Assembly (NCBI RefSeq): GCF_900091455.1
Contig: NZ_LT607412.1
Span: 3,534,001-3,598,000 of the forward strand
Direction of reading: 5' to 3'
Source of the DNA: Micromonospora coriariae
GTDB taxonomy: Bacteria; Actinomycetota; Actinomycetes; Mycobacteriales; Micromonosporaceae
Length of the DNA stretch: 64,000 nt
Shown: piece after piece, positions 18,801-26,790 of the stretch
Layout of the letters: each line of letters opens with the position of its first letter
Position numbering within the stretch: position 1 is the first letter of the stretch
Made by a program: the position numbers and the translations under genes
The notes under the pieces: generated by a model
What the model saw: the letters and a program-made list of their open reading frames with translations, nothing else
Told to the model about the DNA's origin: nothing
Database searches by the model: none

Positions 18801-19489
18801 CCATGGCCGAGCAGTCGATGGAGCACCTCGATCCGGCGGACGCCCGCCCCGAGCGGCTGCGGGTGTTCCTGGTGGATGACCACGCGATGTTCCGGGCCGG
18901 GGTACGCGCGGAGTTGGGCGCCCACGTCGAGGTGGTGGGCGAGGCGAGCACGGTGGCCGAGGCGGTCACCCGGATCGCCGCGACCGGACCGGACGTTGTG
19001 CTGCTCGACGTGCACATGCCCGACGGTGGCGGACGCGCGGTGCTGGAGGCGATGCGGCGCAGCCATCCGCAGGTCAAGTTCCTGGCGCTGAGCGTCTCCG
19101 ACGCGGCGGAGGACGTGATCGGGCTGATCCGCGCCGGCGCCCGTGGTTACGTCACCAAGACCATCTCGCCGGACGAGCTGGCGGCGGCGATCCGTCGCGT
19201 CGCCGACGGCGACGCGGTGTTCAGCCCTCGGCTGGCCGGGTTCGTGCTGGACGCCTTCGCGGCCCGCCCGGACGCCCCGGTGGCCGACCCGGAGCTGGAC
19301 CAGCTCACCAACCGGGAGCGGGAGGTGCTGAGGCTGCTCGCTCGGGGGTACGCGTACAAGGAGATCGCGAAGGAGCTGTTCATCTCCATCAAGACTGTGG
19401 AGACGCACGTGTCGAACGTGCTGCGCAAGCTCCAGATGTCCAACCGCTACGAACTCTCGCGCTGGGCGGCGGACCGCCGGCTCGTGTGA
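18797..19489 (+). CDS. LuxR/NarL family response regulator
   Basis: A 230-residue DNA-binding response regulator. The receiver domain (about 21-140) shows VFLVDDH, the phospho-acceptor Asp71 in VVLLDVHMPDGG, and Lys in GYVTKTISPDEL. The C-terminal LuxR helix-turn-helix (about 165-225) has LTNREREVLRLLARGYAYKE and IKTVETHVSNVLRKL. ATG 18797 overlaps the kinase stop by four bases. The divergent PspC/LiaF-like operon is the most obvious candidate target, by analogy with Lia-type systems. Just beyond its stop lies a broken deacetylase gene in the opposite orientation. Confidence 0.92.
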   Translation: MTMAEQSMEHLDPADARPERLRVFLVDDHAMFRAGVRAELGAHVEVVGEASTVAEAVTRIAATGPDVVLLDVHMPDGGGRAVLEAMRRSHPQVKFLALSVSDAAEDVIGLIRAGARGYVTKTISPDELAAAIRRVADGDAVFSPRLAGFVLDAFAARPDAPVADPELDQLTNREREVLRLLARGYAYKEIAKELFISIKTVETHVSNVLRKLQMSNRYELSRWAADRRLV

Positions 19490-19522
19490 CCTGGTGAGGT
19501 CGACGGCGTGATCCGGGGCGGG

Positions 19523-19690
19523 GCCGCCGGCGTCGCCCCGGGTGATGATCAGACAAGCCGCCTCGACGCCCTCGTCCACCCAGCCGGCAATCGTGCCTGT
19601 GCAGCCGAAGTCGACATCGTCCGGATGGGCAGAGACGGCCAGCGTGCGCCGGACGTCGGACGGCACCGGAGCGGACGCGGGGGAGCTCAC
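19523..19690 (-). pseudogene. Truncated PIG-L/LmbE-type deacetylase
   Basis: From GTG 19690 the minus strand encodes about 56 residues that match the N-terminus of PIG-L deacetylases: TLAVSAHPDDVDFGCTGTIA with the zinc-binding AHPDD motif, then ACLIITRGDAGG. Similarity stops there; beyond it the frame runs on in composition shadow and enters the antisense of the response regulator. Family members are normally about 230-270 residues and need a downstream histidine motif that is absent. The remnant is most simply a gene that lost its 3' four fifths by deletion, placing its stub next to the regulator. It should not be active. Confidence 0.7.
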
Positions 19691-20122
19691 AGCACCCGAG
19701 TCTGCGCCGGGCGCCGGTGTCCGGCTGGGCCACGTATTTCCTGCTCAGGGCTGTCCGACCCGACCAGTTTGTGATCGTTTTTCAAGTATCGGCAACGCGG
19801 CGGGCAACTAACGGCTTGATAACGGCACCTTCACGGAAGCGGCCGGTGAGTGTCACAGTGGCAGCACCTCACCCTCGGTGTGCGGCACTCCGTACGGCCC
19901 ACGACCACGACCTCCGCGTTTCGCGGCCGGTTCGTGGCTGTGTCGCCTGCGCCGGGTCGTACCTCGTCGGGTGGGGGAGCCCGGCGGATCGGAACATCAG
20001 GGGTGTCTCCAGCTTCCCTGTGAACCCGGCGACCCGCGCCCCGGGGTGGTCGGGCGGTGTCACCCCCAGACGTGCGTGAAACCCACGACGGAACCAGGTT
20101 TAGAAAGAGGAGGCCCCTCGGA
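19691..20122. other. Intergenic region upstream of first oligopeptide ABC operon
   Basis: About 430 bases without a convincing gene. The segment 19765-19830 is relatively A+T-rich and contains TAACGG twice (CTAACGGCTTGATAACGGC), a likely promoter or operator area for the operon beginning at 20123. The operon at 45546 also has TAACGG repeats upstream, in the opposite orientation. No -35/-10 pair can be assigned with confidence. Confidence 0.4.
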
Positions 20123-21760
20123 ATGAGAGTCTCGAAGCGGGCGACGAGCGCGATCGCGCTCAGCGCGGCTGCCGCGCTTGTCGCGAGCGGTTGCTCGAGC
20201 GGTGACGGCGACGGCGACGCCGCCGCCAGCAAGGACGGCTCGATCGTTATCCACGGCGTCCAGCCGGAGAACCCGCTGGTCCCGTCGAACACGACGGAGA
20301 CCGGCGGCGGCAAGATCATCGACTGGATGTGGACCGGCCTGGTCGAGTACCCGAACGACGGTGGGGCCCCGCGCAACGCGCTGGCGGAGTCCATCAACAC
20401 CACGGACTCCAAGGTCTTCACGATCAAGATCAAGAAGGGTACCAAGTTCCACGACGGTACCGAGGTGAAGGCGAAGAACTTCGTCGACGCCTGGAACTGG
20501 GCCGCCTACTCGCCGAACGGCGCGCAGAACGGCTCCTTCTTCTCGGACATCGCGGGCTTCGACAAGACCTACACGTCGGACCCGGACGGCGAGGGCCCGA
20601 AGAAGGCTCCGGCGCCGACGGCCGAGAAGCTGTCCGGCCTGAAGGTCATCGACGACCAGACCTTCGAGGTCACCCTGGCGGCCCCGACCGCGGTCTTCCC
20701 GACCAAGCTCGGCTACAGCGCCTTCATGCCGCTGCCGGACGTGTTCTTCACCCAGAAGCCCGAGGAGTTCGGCAAGAACCCGATCGGCAACGGCCCGGTG
20801 AAGTTCGTGTCGTGGGACGACAACGTCCTCATCAAGCTGACGCGCTTCGACGACTACAACCTGCGCGACACGATGAAGGTCAAGGACGTCGACGTCAAGC
20901 TCTACCAGGACGAGACGGCGGCCTACAACGACCTGCTGGCCAACAACCTGGACTTCCTGGAGTCGATCCCCACCTCGGCGCTCGCCGGTGACAAGTGGAA
21001 GACCGACCTCGGTGAGCGGGGCCTTTCGACCACCACGCCGACGACCGGTCTGATCGCGTTCCCGATCTACGACAAGCGCTTCCAGAACCCGAAGCTGCGT
21101 CGTGCCGTGTCGCTGTCGATCGACCGCCAGGAGATCACCGACAAGATCTTCTTCGGTACCCGCAAGCCGGCCGACAGCTGGGCGAACCCGCTGACCCCGG
21201 GCGCCAAGCCGGGTAACTGCACCGCCTGCAAGTTCGACAAGGCCGAGGCCCAGCGGCTGCTGGCCGAGGCCGGTGGCTTCACGGGCGAGATGGTCTTCTA
21301 CTACAACACGGACTCCAGCCACAAGGACTGGATGGACGCCGTTGCGCAGCAGGTCAAGACCAACCTCGGCATCGAGGCTCGCGCCGAGGGCATGCCGACC
21401 TTCGCGGTCTTCCGCCAGCAGGTCAACGCGCACAAGATGACCGGCCCGTACCGCGCCGCCTGGCAGCAGGACTACCCGGACGTGGAGAACTGGATCAACC
21501 CGCTCTACGTGACTGGTGGCTCCTCGAACGACGGCCTCTACAGCAACCCGCAGGTCGACGCCCTGGCCAAGGCCGCTGGCGCCGCACCGAGCCTGGAGGC
21601 CTCGCACGAGCAGTTCGCCAAGGCGGTCGAGCTGGTCGACCAGGACGTCCCGAGCATCCCGGTCTACTTCTACGGCCAGCAGTCCGGCCACTCGGAGAAG
21701 GTCAAGAAGCTCGAGCTGAACAACGTCGGCGAACTCGACATCACCTCGGTCGAGCTCTGA
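20123..21760 (+). CDS. Oligopeptide/dipeptide ABC transporter substrate-binding lipoprotein (operon 1)
   Basis: A 545-residue family 5 solute-binding protein. ATG 20123 follows a strong AGAGGAGG nine bases upstream; an in-frame start at 20057 is unlikely. The signal peptide ends in the lipobox ASGC, with lipidated Cys24, anchoring it outside. Family signatures include KIKKGTKFHDGTEVKAKNFV, RRAVSLSIDRQEI and IPVYFYGQQSG near the end. It captures peptides for the permeases and ATPases encoded immediately downstream. A hairpin at 21764-21822 separates it from the permeases and may raise its expression above theirs. The protein at 43948 is its counterpart in the second operon. Confidence 0.92.
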   Translation: MRVSKRATSAIALSAAAALVASGCSSGDGDGDAAASKDGSIVIHGVQPENPLVPSNTTETGGGKIIDWMWTGLVEYPNDGGAPRNALAESINTTDSKVFTIKIKKGTKFHDGTEVKAKNFVDAWNWAAYSPNGAQNGSFFSDIAGFDKTYTSDPDGEGPKKAPAPTAEKLSGLKVIDDQTFEVTLAAPTAVFPTKLGYSAFMPLPDVFFTQKPEEFGKNPIGNGPVKFVSWDDNVLIKLTRFDDYNLRDTMKVKDVDVKLYQDETAAYNDLLANNLDFLESIPTSALAGDKWKTDLGERGLSTTTPTTGLIAFPIYDKRFQNPKLRRAVSLSIDRQEITDKIFFGTRKPADSWANPLTPGAKPGNCTACKFDKAEAQRLLAEAGGFTGEMVFYYNTDSSHKDWMDAVAQQVKTNLGIEARAEGMPTFAVFRQQVNAHKMTGPYRAAWQQDYPDVENWINPLYVTGGSSNDGLYSNPQVDALAKAAGAAPSLEASHEQFAKAVELVDQDVPSIPVYFYGQQSGHSEKVKKLELNNVGELDITSVEL

Positions 21761-21763
21761 TCC

Positions 21764-21822
21764 GAACGGTCTGACCCCGGGTCGGGCTCGCCACATCAGG
21801 TGAGTCCGACCCGGGGCCGTTC
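21764..21822 (+). terminator. Intra-operon hairpin after the substrate-binding protein gene
   Basis: CCCCGGGTCGG at 21775-21785 pairs with CCGACCCGGGG at 21806-21816, with flanking GAACGG/CCGTTC and CTC/GAG pairs extending the stem. There is no U-run. It probably acts as a partial terminator or an mRNA-stabilising hairpin. The second operon has an analogous hairpin at the same place. Confidence 0.6.
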
Positions 21823-21908
21823 CGCGAGTGAGTGTTACAACATCCACTCGCCACGTTGTCGCCACCGTGTCGGCCGTCCGACGCGCCCCCTGTCTGGAGG
21901 ACCACCCC

Positions 21909-22835
21909 ATGGGCCGTTATCTGTTGAGACGGCTGCTCCAACTCGTGCCGGTCTTCATCGGTACGACGTTCATGATCTACGCCCTCGTCTGGGCCGTTCC
22001 GGGCGATCCGTTCGCCGGCAAGTGCGGTGACCGCCGCTGCCCGGACCAGTACATCGCCTTCATGACCGAGAAGTACCACCTGGACCAGAACGTCTTCGTG
22101 CAGTACGCGAACTACATGAAGAACCTGCTCCAGGGTGACTTCGGTCAGACGTTCTCGCAGCGCGAGATCAGTGACATCATCCTGACGTCGTACCCGAACA
22201 CGCTGAAGCTGGCCCTGGTGGCGCTCAGCATCGAGGCCGTGATCGGCCTCGGCGCCGGCGTGCTTACCGGTCTGCGGCGCAACGGGTTCCTGGACAACCT
22301 GGTCCTGGTCTCCACGCTGTTCCTGATCGCGCTGCCGGTCTTCGTCGTCGGCTTCGTGCTTCAGTGGCTGCTGGGCGTGCAGTGGGGCATCATCAAGCCG
22401 ACCGTCTCCTCCGAGATGCGGCTCTCCGAACTGATCGTGCCGGGCTTCGTGCTCGGTAGCGCGTCAGTGGCGTACATCGCCCGGGTGGCAAGAACGAGCA
22501 TCGCGGAGAACCGCCGCGCCGACTACGTGCGTACCGCCATCGCCAAGGGCCTCCCGATGCGCCGGGTGGTGGGCGTGCACCTGCTGCGCAACTCGCTCAT
22601 CCCGGTGGTCACCCTGCTCGGCACCGACCTCGGTGCCCTGATGGGCGGCGCGATCGTCACCGAGGGCATCTTCGGCATCAACGGAATCGGCCGCCAGGTC
22701 TTCCGCGCGATCGTCACCAAGGAAAGCGCTACCGTGGTAGGGATCGTGGTCGTCCTGGTGCTGGTTTATCTCCTGATGAACCTGCTGGTTGACCTGCTCT
22801 ACGCCGCCCTGGACCCAAGGATCCGCTATGAGTGA
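21909..22835 (+). CDS. Oligopeptide ABC transporter permease, DppB type (operon 1)
   Basis: A 308-residue inner-membrane permease. ATG 21909 has GGAGG upstream; the longer open frame from 21828 would add a non-family N-terminus. It begins MGRYLLRRLLQLVPVFIGTT, the standard DppB first membrane helix, followed by five more helices. The cytoplasmic EAA loop is seen as YVRTAIAKGLPMRRVVGVHL followed by RNSLIPVV. It ends LDPRIRYE, a typical DppB end. Its stop overlaps the next start by eight bases. It forms the channel with the DppC-type partner. Confidence 0.92.
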   Translation: MGRYLLRRLLQLVPVFIGTTFMIYALVWAVPGDPFAGKCGDRRCPDQYIAFMTEKYHLDQNVFVQYANYMKNLLQGDFGQTFSQREISDIILTSYPNTLKLALVALSIEAVIGLGAGVLTGLRRNGFLDNLVLVSTLFLIALPVFVVGFVLQWLLGVQWGIIKPTVSSEMRLSELIVPGFVLGSASVAYIARVARTSIAENRRADYVRTAIAKGLPMRRVVGVHLLRNSLIPVVTLLGTDLGALMGGAIVTEGIFGINGIGRQVFRAIVTKESATVVGIVVVLVLVYLLMNLLVDLLYAALDPRIRYE

Positions 22836-23796
22836 CCCGAGCACCGCATCGATCGTCAGCACCCCTCCCGCGCAGCCCACCGACGCCGGCACCCCCGCCG
22901 CGGCGGGCGTGCCGCAGAGCAACGAGAAGCCGCGCGGCCTGCTCGGCGACGCCTGGCGGGACCTGCGGCGCAAGCCGCTGTTCTGGATCTCGGCCACGCT
23001 GATCGTGGTCTTCCTGCTGATGGCGGCCTTCCCGGCGCTGTTCGCCCCGGGCGACGCGGTCAACGGCACGCTGTCCCGGAGCCTCAACAAGCCGTCCGCC
23101 GATGGCTGGTTCGGTTACGACGTGCAGGGTCGGGACGTCTACGCCCGGGTCATCTACGGCGCGCGTGCCTCCATCGTGGTCGCCGTGCTCTCCGTGCTCG
23201 GCACCCTGCTGGTCGGCGGTGCGATGGGCATCATCGCCGGCTACCGAGGTGGCTGGGTGGACGCTCTGCTCAGCCGGATCGCCGATGTCTTCTTCGGCCT
23301 GCCCTTCGTGCTCGGCGCGATCGTCATCCTGACCACGTTCAACGGCTCGAACTCCGGCAACAGCAAGGCCCAGATCATGGGCCTGGTGATCGCCTCCCTG
23401 ATGGTGCTGAGTTGGCCGGTCGTGATGCGGCTGATGCGTTCCTCGGTGCTGGCCACCAAGGAGGCCGACTACATCGTCGCGGCTCGGGCGCTGGGTGCCG
23501 GCACCGGCCGGATCATCCTCAAGCACCTGCTGCCGAACTGCCTGGCGCCGCTGCTGGTCTACGGCACGATCATGGTCGGCTCGTTCATCGGCGCCGAGGC
23601 CACCCTGTCGTTCCTGGGCGTCGGCCTGAAGTCGCCGGTGGTGTCCTGGGGCATCATGATCAGCGACGGGCAGCAGTTCATCCGGGTCGCGCCGGGGCTG
23701 GTGTTCTTCCCCGCCGCGTTCCTCGTCACCGCCGTGCTGAGCTTCGTGATGCTCGGTGAGGCGGTCCGCGAGGCCCTCGATCCGAAACTCCGCTAG
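22828..23796 (+). CDS. Oligopeptide ABC transporter permease, DppC type (operon 1)
   Basis: A 322-residue permease starting at ATG 22828 inside the end of the preceding gene. The N-terminus has a disordered Pro/Ala stretch, then GDAWRDLRRKPLFWISATLI, the family's first helix. The EAA loop reads YIVAARALGAGTGRIILKHL followed by LPNCLAPLLVYG. The C-terminus LGEAVREALDPKLR is typical. Together with the DppB-type protein it makes the heterodimeric pore. Confidence 0.92.
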   Translation: MSDPSTASIVSTPPAQPTDAGTPAAAGVPQSNEKPRGLLGDAWRDLRRKPLFWISATLIVVFLLMAAFPALFAPGDAVNGTLSRSLNKPSADGWFGYDVQGRDVYARVIYGARASIVVAVLSVLGTLLVGGAMGIIAGYRGGWVDALLSRIADVFFGLPFVLGAIVILTTFNGSNSGNSKAQIMGLVIASLMVLSWPVVMRLMRSSVLATKEADYIVAARALGAGTGRIILKHLLPNCLAPLLVYGTIMVGSFIGAEATLSFLGVGLKSPVVSWGIMISDGQQFIRVAPGLVFFPAAFLVTAVLSFVMLGEAVREALDPKLR

Positions 23797-23807
23797 GGGA
23801 GATCCAG

Positions 23808-24851
23808 TTGTCCGACATTCTCGTGTCCGAGCAGTCCGCGCCGGGAACCGGCGGCTCCGGACGTCCCTCCGGCCGGCTGCTCGAGGTCGACGACCTGCGG
23901 GTGGAGTTCCGTACCCGGGACGGCGTCGCCAAGGTCATCAACGGGGTCACGTACCACGTCGACGCGGGGGAGACCCTCGCCGTGCTCGGCGAGTCCGGCT
24001 CCGGTAAGAGCGTCACGGCGCAGACCATCATGGGCATCCTCGACACCCCGCCCGGCTTCGTCACCGGTGGGCAGGTCCGCTTCCACGGCAAGGACATGCT
24101 CCACATGTCCAACGAGGAGCGCCGCCGCATCCGCGGCGAGGGCATCGCGATGATCTTCCAGGACGCGCTCTCCGCGCTGAACCCGGTCTTCACCGTCGGG
24201 TTCCAGATCGCCGAGCAGTTCCGGGTCCGGCGGGGCATGGGTCGCGCGGAGTCCAAGAAGCGCGCCATCGAGATGCTCGACCAGGTCAAGATCCCGAACG
24301 CCAAGGGCCGGTTCAGCAACTATCCGCACCAGTTCTCCGGCGGTATGCGGCAGCGCGCCATGATCGCGATGTCGCTGGCGCTCGACCCGGAGGTGCTGAT
24401 CGCGGACGAGCCGACCACCGCGCTCGACGTGACCGTGCAGGCCCAGATCATGGACCTGCTCGCCGAGCTTCAGCGTGAACGGCAGATGGGCATGATCCTG
24501 ATCACCCACGACCTCGGTGTGGTCGCCGACGTCGCGGACCGGATCGCGGTCATGTACGCGGGCCGGATCGTCGAGGAAGCCGACGTGTACGACCTGTACG
24601 CCAAGCCGGCGCACCCGTACACGTTGGGCCTGATCGACTCGATTCCGCGGCTGGACGAGAAGGGGCAGCAGCTCCGGACGATCAAGGGCCTCCCGCCGAA
24701 CCTGATGAACATCCCGCCGGGCTGCCCGTTCAACCCGCGCTGTCCCATGGCTCAGCCGGTGTGCCGGGAGAAGCTCCCGCCGCTGCTGCAGGTGGGCACC
24801 GCACGGGCCAGCGCCTGCCACTTCGCCGAGGAGCTGGTGAACCGTGTCTGA
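23808..24851 (+). CDS. Oligopeptide ABC transporter ATP-binding protein, DppD type (operon 1)
   Basis: A 347-residue ATPase. The only start upstream of the conserved region with a ribosome site is TTG 23808, six bases after GGGGAGA, a rare start codon worth noting. Walker A is GESGSGKS, the signature is [12 protein letters not shown], and Walker B is [12 protein letters not shown]. The C-terminal oligopeptide/dipeptide transporter domain carries the cysteine set [15 protein letters not shown] plus a late Cys, which in some family members binds an iron-sulfur cluster. It overlaps the next gene by eight bases. Confidence 0.93.
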   Translation: MSDILVSEQSAPGTGGSGRPSGRLLEVDDLRVEFRTRDGVAKVINGVTYHVDAGETLAVLGESGSGKSVTAQTIMGILDTPPGFVTGGQVRFHGKDMLHMSNEERRRIRGEGIAMIFQDALSALNPVFTVGFQIAEQFRVRRGMGRAESKKRAIEMLDQVKIPNAKGRFSNYPHQFSGGMRQRAMIAMSLALDPEVLIADEPTTALDVTVQAQIMDLLAELQRERQMGMILITHDLGVVADVADRIAVMYAGRIVEEADVYDLYAKPAHPYTLGLIDSIPRLDEKGQQLRTIKGLPPNLMNIPPGCPFNPRCPMAQPVCREKLPPLLQVGTARASACHFAEELVNRV

Positions 24852-25860
24852 GAACATCATCGAGGTCCGTGACCTGGTCAAGCACTACCCCGTCACCCAG
24901 GGCGTGGTGTTCAAGAAGACCGTCGGTCAGGTCAAGGCGGTCGACGGGGTCTCGTTCGGTCTGGGTGCCGGTGAGACCCTGGGCGTGGTCGGCGAGTCCG
25001 GCTGCGGCAAGTCGACCCTCGCCCGCGTGCTGATGAACCTGGAGCGGCCGACCGCCGGCAGCGTGGTCTACAAGGGCCAGGACATCTCCAAGCTCTCCGG
25101 CGGGGCGCTGCGGCGCCTCCGCCGGCAGATCCAGCTGGTGATGCAGGACCCGTACACCTCGCTGAACCCGCGGATGACCGTCGGTGACCTGCTCGGTGAG
25201 CCGTTCGAGATCCACCCGGAGGTGGCGCCGAAGGGCAGCCGTCGGGCGAAGGTCAGGGAGCTGCTCGACCTGGTCGGGCTCAACCCGGAGCACATCAACC
25301 GGTACCCGCACCAGTTCTCCGGCGGTCAGCGTCAGCGCATCGGCATCGCCCGGGCGCTCGCGCTGCGGCCCGAGGTGATCGTCTGCGACGAGCCGGTGTC
25401 GGCGCTGGACGTCTCCATCCAGGCCCAGGTGATGAACCTGCTGGAGCAGCTCCAGGGCGAGTTCGGGCTCTCGTACGTCTTCATCGCGCATGACCTGTCG
25501 GTGGTCCGCCACCTCTCGGACCGCGTCGCGGTGATGTACCTCGGCAAGATCGTTGAGATCGGCACCGAGGACGAGATCTACGAGCGGCCGACCCACCCGT
25601 ACACCCAGGCACTGCTGTCGGCGGTGCCGGTGCCGGACCCGACCCAGCGGCACAACAAGACGATCATCCGGCTCACCGGTGACGTGCCGTCGCCGATCAG
25701 TCCGCCCTCGGGCTGCCGGTTCCGGACCCGCTGCTGGAAGGCGCAGGACGTCTGCGCCGAGCAGGTCCCGCTGCTGGAGATCCGGCGCAGCTCGGACCAC
25801 CCGAGCGCCTGCCACTTCGCGGAGAAGCGCGAGATCGTCGCGAGCCACGAGGCCGCCTGA
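24844..25860 (+). CDS. Oligopeptide ABC transporter ATP-binding protein, DppF type (operon 1)
   Basis: A 338-residue ATPase, starting GTG 24844 within the end of the DppD gene. Walker [10 protein letters not shown], signature [17 protein letters not shown], Walker [13 protein letters not shown]. The C-terminal extension has [14 protein letters not shown], matching the family's cysteine cluster. It is the last gene of the operon and is followed by a terminator. It pairs with the DppD-type ATPase to power import. Confidence 0.93.
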   Translation: MSENIIEVRDLVKHYPVTQGVVFKKTVGQVKAVDGVSFGLGAGETLGVVGESGCGKSTLARVLMNLERPTAGSVVYKGQDISKLSGGALRRLRRQIQLVMQDPYTSLNPRMTVGDLLGEPFEIHPEVAPKGSRRAKVRELLDLVGLNPEHINRYPHQFSGGQRQRIGIARALALRPEVIVCDEPVSALDVSIQAQVMNLLEQLQGEFGLSYVFIAHDLSVVRHLSDRVAVMYLGKIVEIGTEDEIYERPTHPYTQALLSAVPVPDPTQRHNKTIIRLTGDVPSPISPPSGCRFRTRCWKAQDVCAEQVPLLEIRRSSDHPSACHFAEKREIVASHEAA

Positions 25861-25868
25861 GTCACCGG

Positions 25869-25909
25869 AACCGCCTGCCGACGTCACCATGACGACGGCA
25901 GGCGGTTTC
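25869..25909 (+). terminator. Terminator of oligopeptide operon 1
   Basis: AACCGCCTGCCGACGTC at 25869-25885 pairs with GACGACGGCAGGCGGTT at 25891-25907 with one interruption, followed by TCGTTTG. It lies nine bases after the operon's last stop. Confidence 0.75.
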
Positions 25910-26028
25910 GTTTGTCCGGGAACCCGGGCTGCCTCCTCCGGCGGCCACCGGCCAGCCGTGGCGTCGGCCGGTCGCCGCGCGCGCCGGCGAGCGGCTGCCG
26001 ACCGAGCCGGATGGCCGGCCCGGGCGGC

Positions 26029-26424
26029 TCACAGCGGGCCGCGCCCCGCCCGGAGCAGCAGCAACGCCAGTTGGGTGCCGTCGGCGCCGAGCGCGACCCG
26101 GAAACGCTCCAGGATCTCCCGTTCCCGGGAGAGCACCAGGCGCGTCCCGCCGGACGCCATCCGGGTCGCCCCCACCTCCTGGGACAGCGTGGCCCGCTCG
26201 TGCCAGAGCGAGATCAACGCGTTGTCGATCTCGTCGATGCGTTCCCTGATCTGCACGATCCGTGCGGCGGCGGCCGGCTCCGCGGTGCCGGTCCGTGCCC
26301 CACCCGGCCCGCCGTCCTCGGCCGGTGGCGCCATTCCCGCCACGGGCTCGCTCCCGTCGACCGGGGGCTGCTCCGCCCCTGGCCGGACCGGCCCGCCGCT
26401 CTGCTCCGCCACGTCTGTCATCAT
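26029..26424 (-). CDS. Chorismate mutase, AroQ type
   Basis: A 131-residue protein. ATG 26424 (or 26421) follows GAGAGGT. Residues 1-52 are a Gly/Pro-rich lead; 53-131 are an all-helical AroQ-fold chorismate mutase: RIVQIRERIDEIDNALISLW, the catalytic-type Arg in helix 1, then ATLSQEVGATR, and RLVLSREREILERFRVALG. It turns chorismate into prephenate, the branch leading to phenylalanine and tyrosine. There is no signal peptide, so it is cytoplasmic. Upstream lies a leader peptide with a Tyr/Phe run and a terminator hairpin (26470-26602), so expression is probably controlled by attenuation that senses charged tRNA-Tyr/Phe. Confidence 0.88.
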   Translation of the reverse strand: MMTDVAEQSGGPVRPGAEQPPVDGSEPVAGMAPPAEDGGPGGARTGTAEPAAAARIVQIRERIDEIDNALISLWHERATLSQEVGATRMASGGTRLVLSREREILERFRVALGADGTQLALLLLRAGRGPL

Positions 26425-26472
26425 CGGGTACCTCTCGCACTGTCGTGCCCGGTGCCCGGATCCCGGGACGAA

Positions 26473-26503
26473 AAAGCCCCGGGCTCCAGGAGCCCGGGGC
26501 TTT
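26473..26503 (-). terminator. Attenuator terminator hairpin upstream of chorismate mutase
   Basis: AAAGCCCCGGGCTCC and GGAGCCCGGGGCTTT are exact complements with a single base between them, so the top pairs must open. On the minus strand the stem is followed by more T, giving a five-U tail. It ends about 46 bases before the mutase start. Confidence 0.85.
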
Positions 26504-26518
26504 CGCAGGTCTGATCGA

Positions 26519-26602
26519 TCAGGCGCGACCTACGGCTGCCGGACTCCCGGTGCCGTAGTAAAAGTAGTAGCGCTGAGCGAACACGCCGTCGAGTATGCCC
26601 AT
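26519..26602 (-). CDS. Leader peptide with Tyr-Tyr-Phe-Tyr-Tyr run
   Basis: A 27-codon open frame from ATG 26602 to TGA 26519, in the path of transcription toward chorismate mutase. The core of the peptide is AQRYYFYYGTG: five consecutive codons TAC TAC TTT TAC TAC for the two end-products of the pathway. This is far from random for G+C-rich DNA, where Tyr and Phe are rare. The stop lies about 15 bases before the terminator hairpin. The ribosome site is weak (GGGCGGGCGAC), and an in-frame upstream start also exists; the coding of the Tyr/Phe run does not depend on the start. Its role would be regulatory stalling, not a functional peptide. Confidence 0.75.
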   Translation of the reverse strand: MGILDGVFAQRYYFYYGTGSPAAVGRA

Positions 26603-26775
26603 GTCGCCCGCCCGTGCGCAAGGATTCCGTGTCAACAGGGCACCTCCCGGGCTCCGGCATTCCGCAGGCGGGCCCCTGAGTGACCACCAGGTTGCCTCCA
26701 CCGTCATCGTTCCGCGGCGCGGGCGGGCGCGCCGGCGACGCCACCGCACGGTCGGGAAGTGTCTGGCCGGCGGCA

Positions 26776-26781
26776 TAGACT
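26776..26781 (+). promoter_or_regulatory. -10 element (TAGACT) of pcrA
   Basis: TAGACT fits the TAnnnT -10 pattern and ends nine bases before ATG 26791, with no Shine-Dalgarno between. This suggests a leaderless or nearly leaderless transcript. The divergent attenuator promoter must lie in the same 26603-26790 gap. Confidence 0.4.
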
Positions 26782-26790
26782 TGTCGCGCG

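Larger units (their letters stand above)
26470..26602 (-). promoter_or_regulatory. Tyr/Phe transcription attenuator of chorismate mutase
   Basis: Read on the minus strand, three mutually exclusive pairings can be drawn. Stem 1 pairs CTACGGC (26558-26552, overlapping the last Tyr codon of the leader peptide) with GCCGTAG (26536-26530). The antiterminator pairs GGAGTCCGG (26547-26539) with CCGGGCTCC (26497-26489), nine pairs with one G-U. The terminator is the 15-bp hairpin at 26503-26473 ending in five U. A ribosome stalled on the Tyr/Phe codons would block stem 1, free the antiterminator strand and let transcription reach the mutase gene. This is the classic leader-peptide logic, read from sequence and untested. 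Confidence 0.75.

Noticed and set aside
19000..19690. Full-length deacetylase frame continuing from the PIG-L start
   Set aside because: Beyond residue 56 the frame is antisense of the response regulator and lacks all further PIG-L motifs, so only the stub is kept, as a pseudogene.
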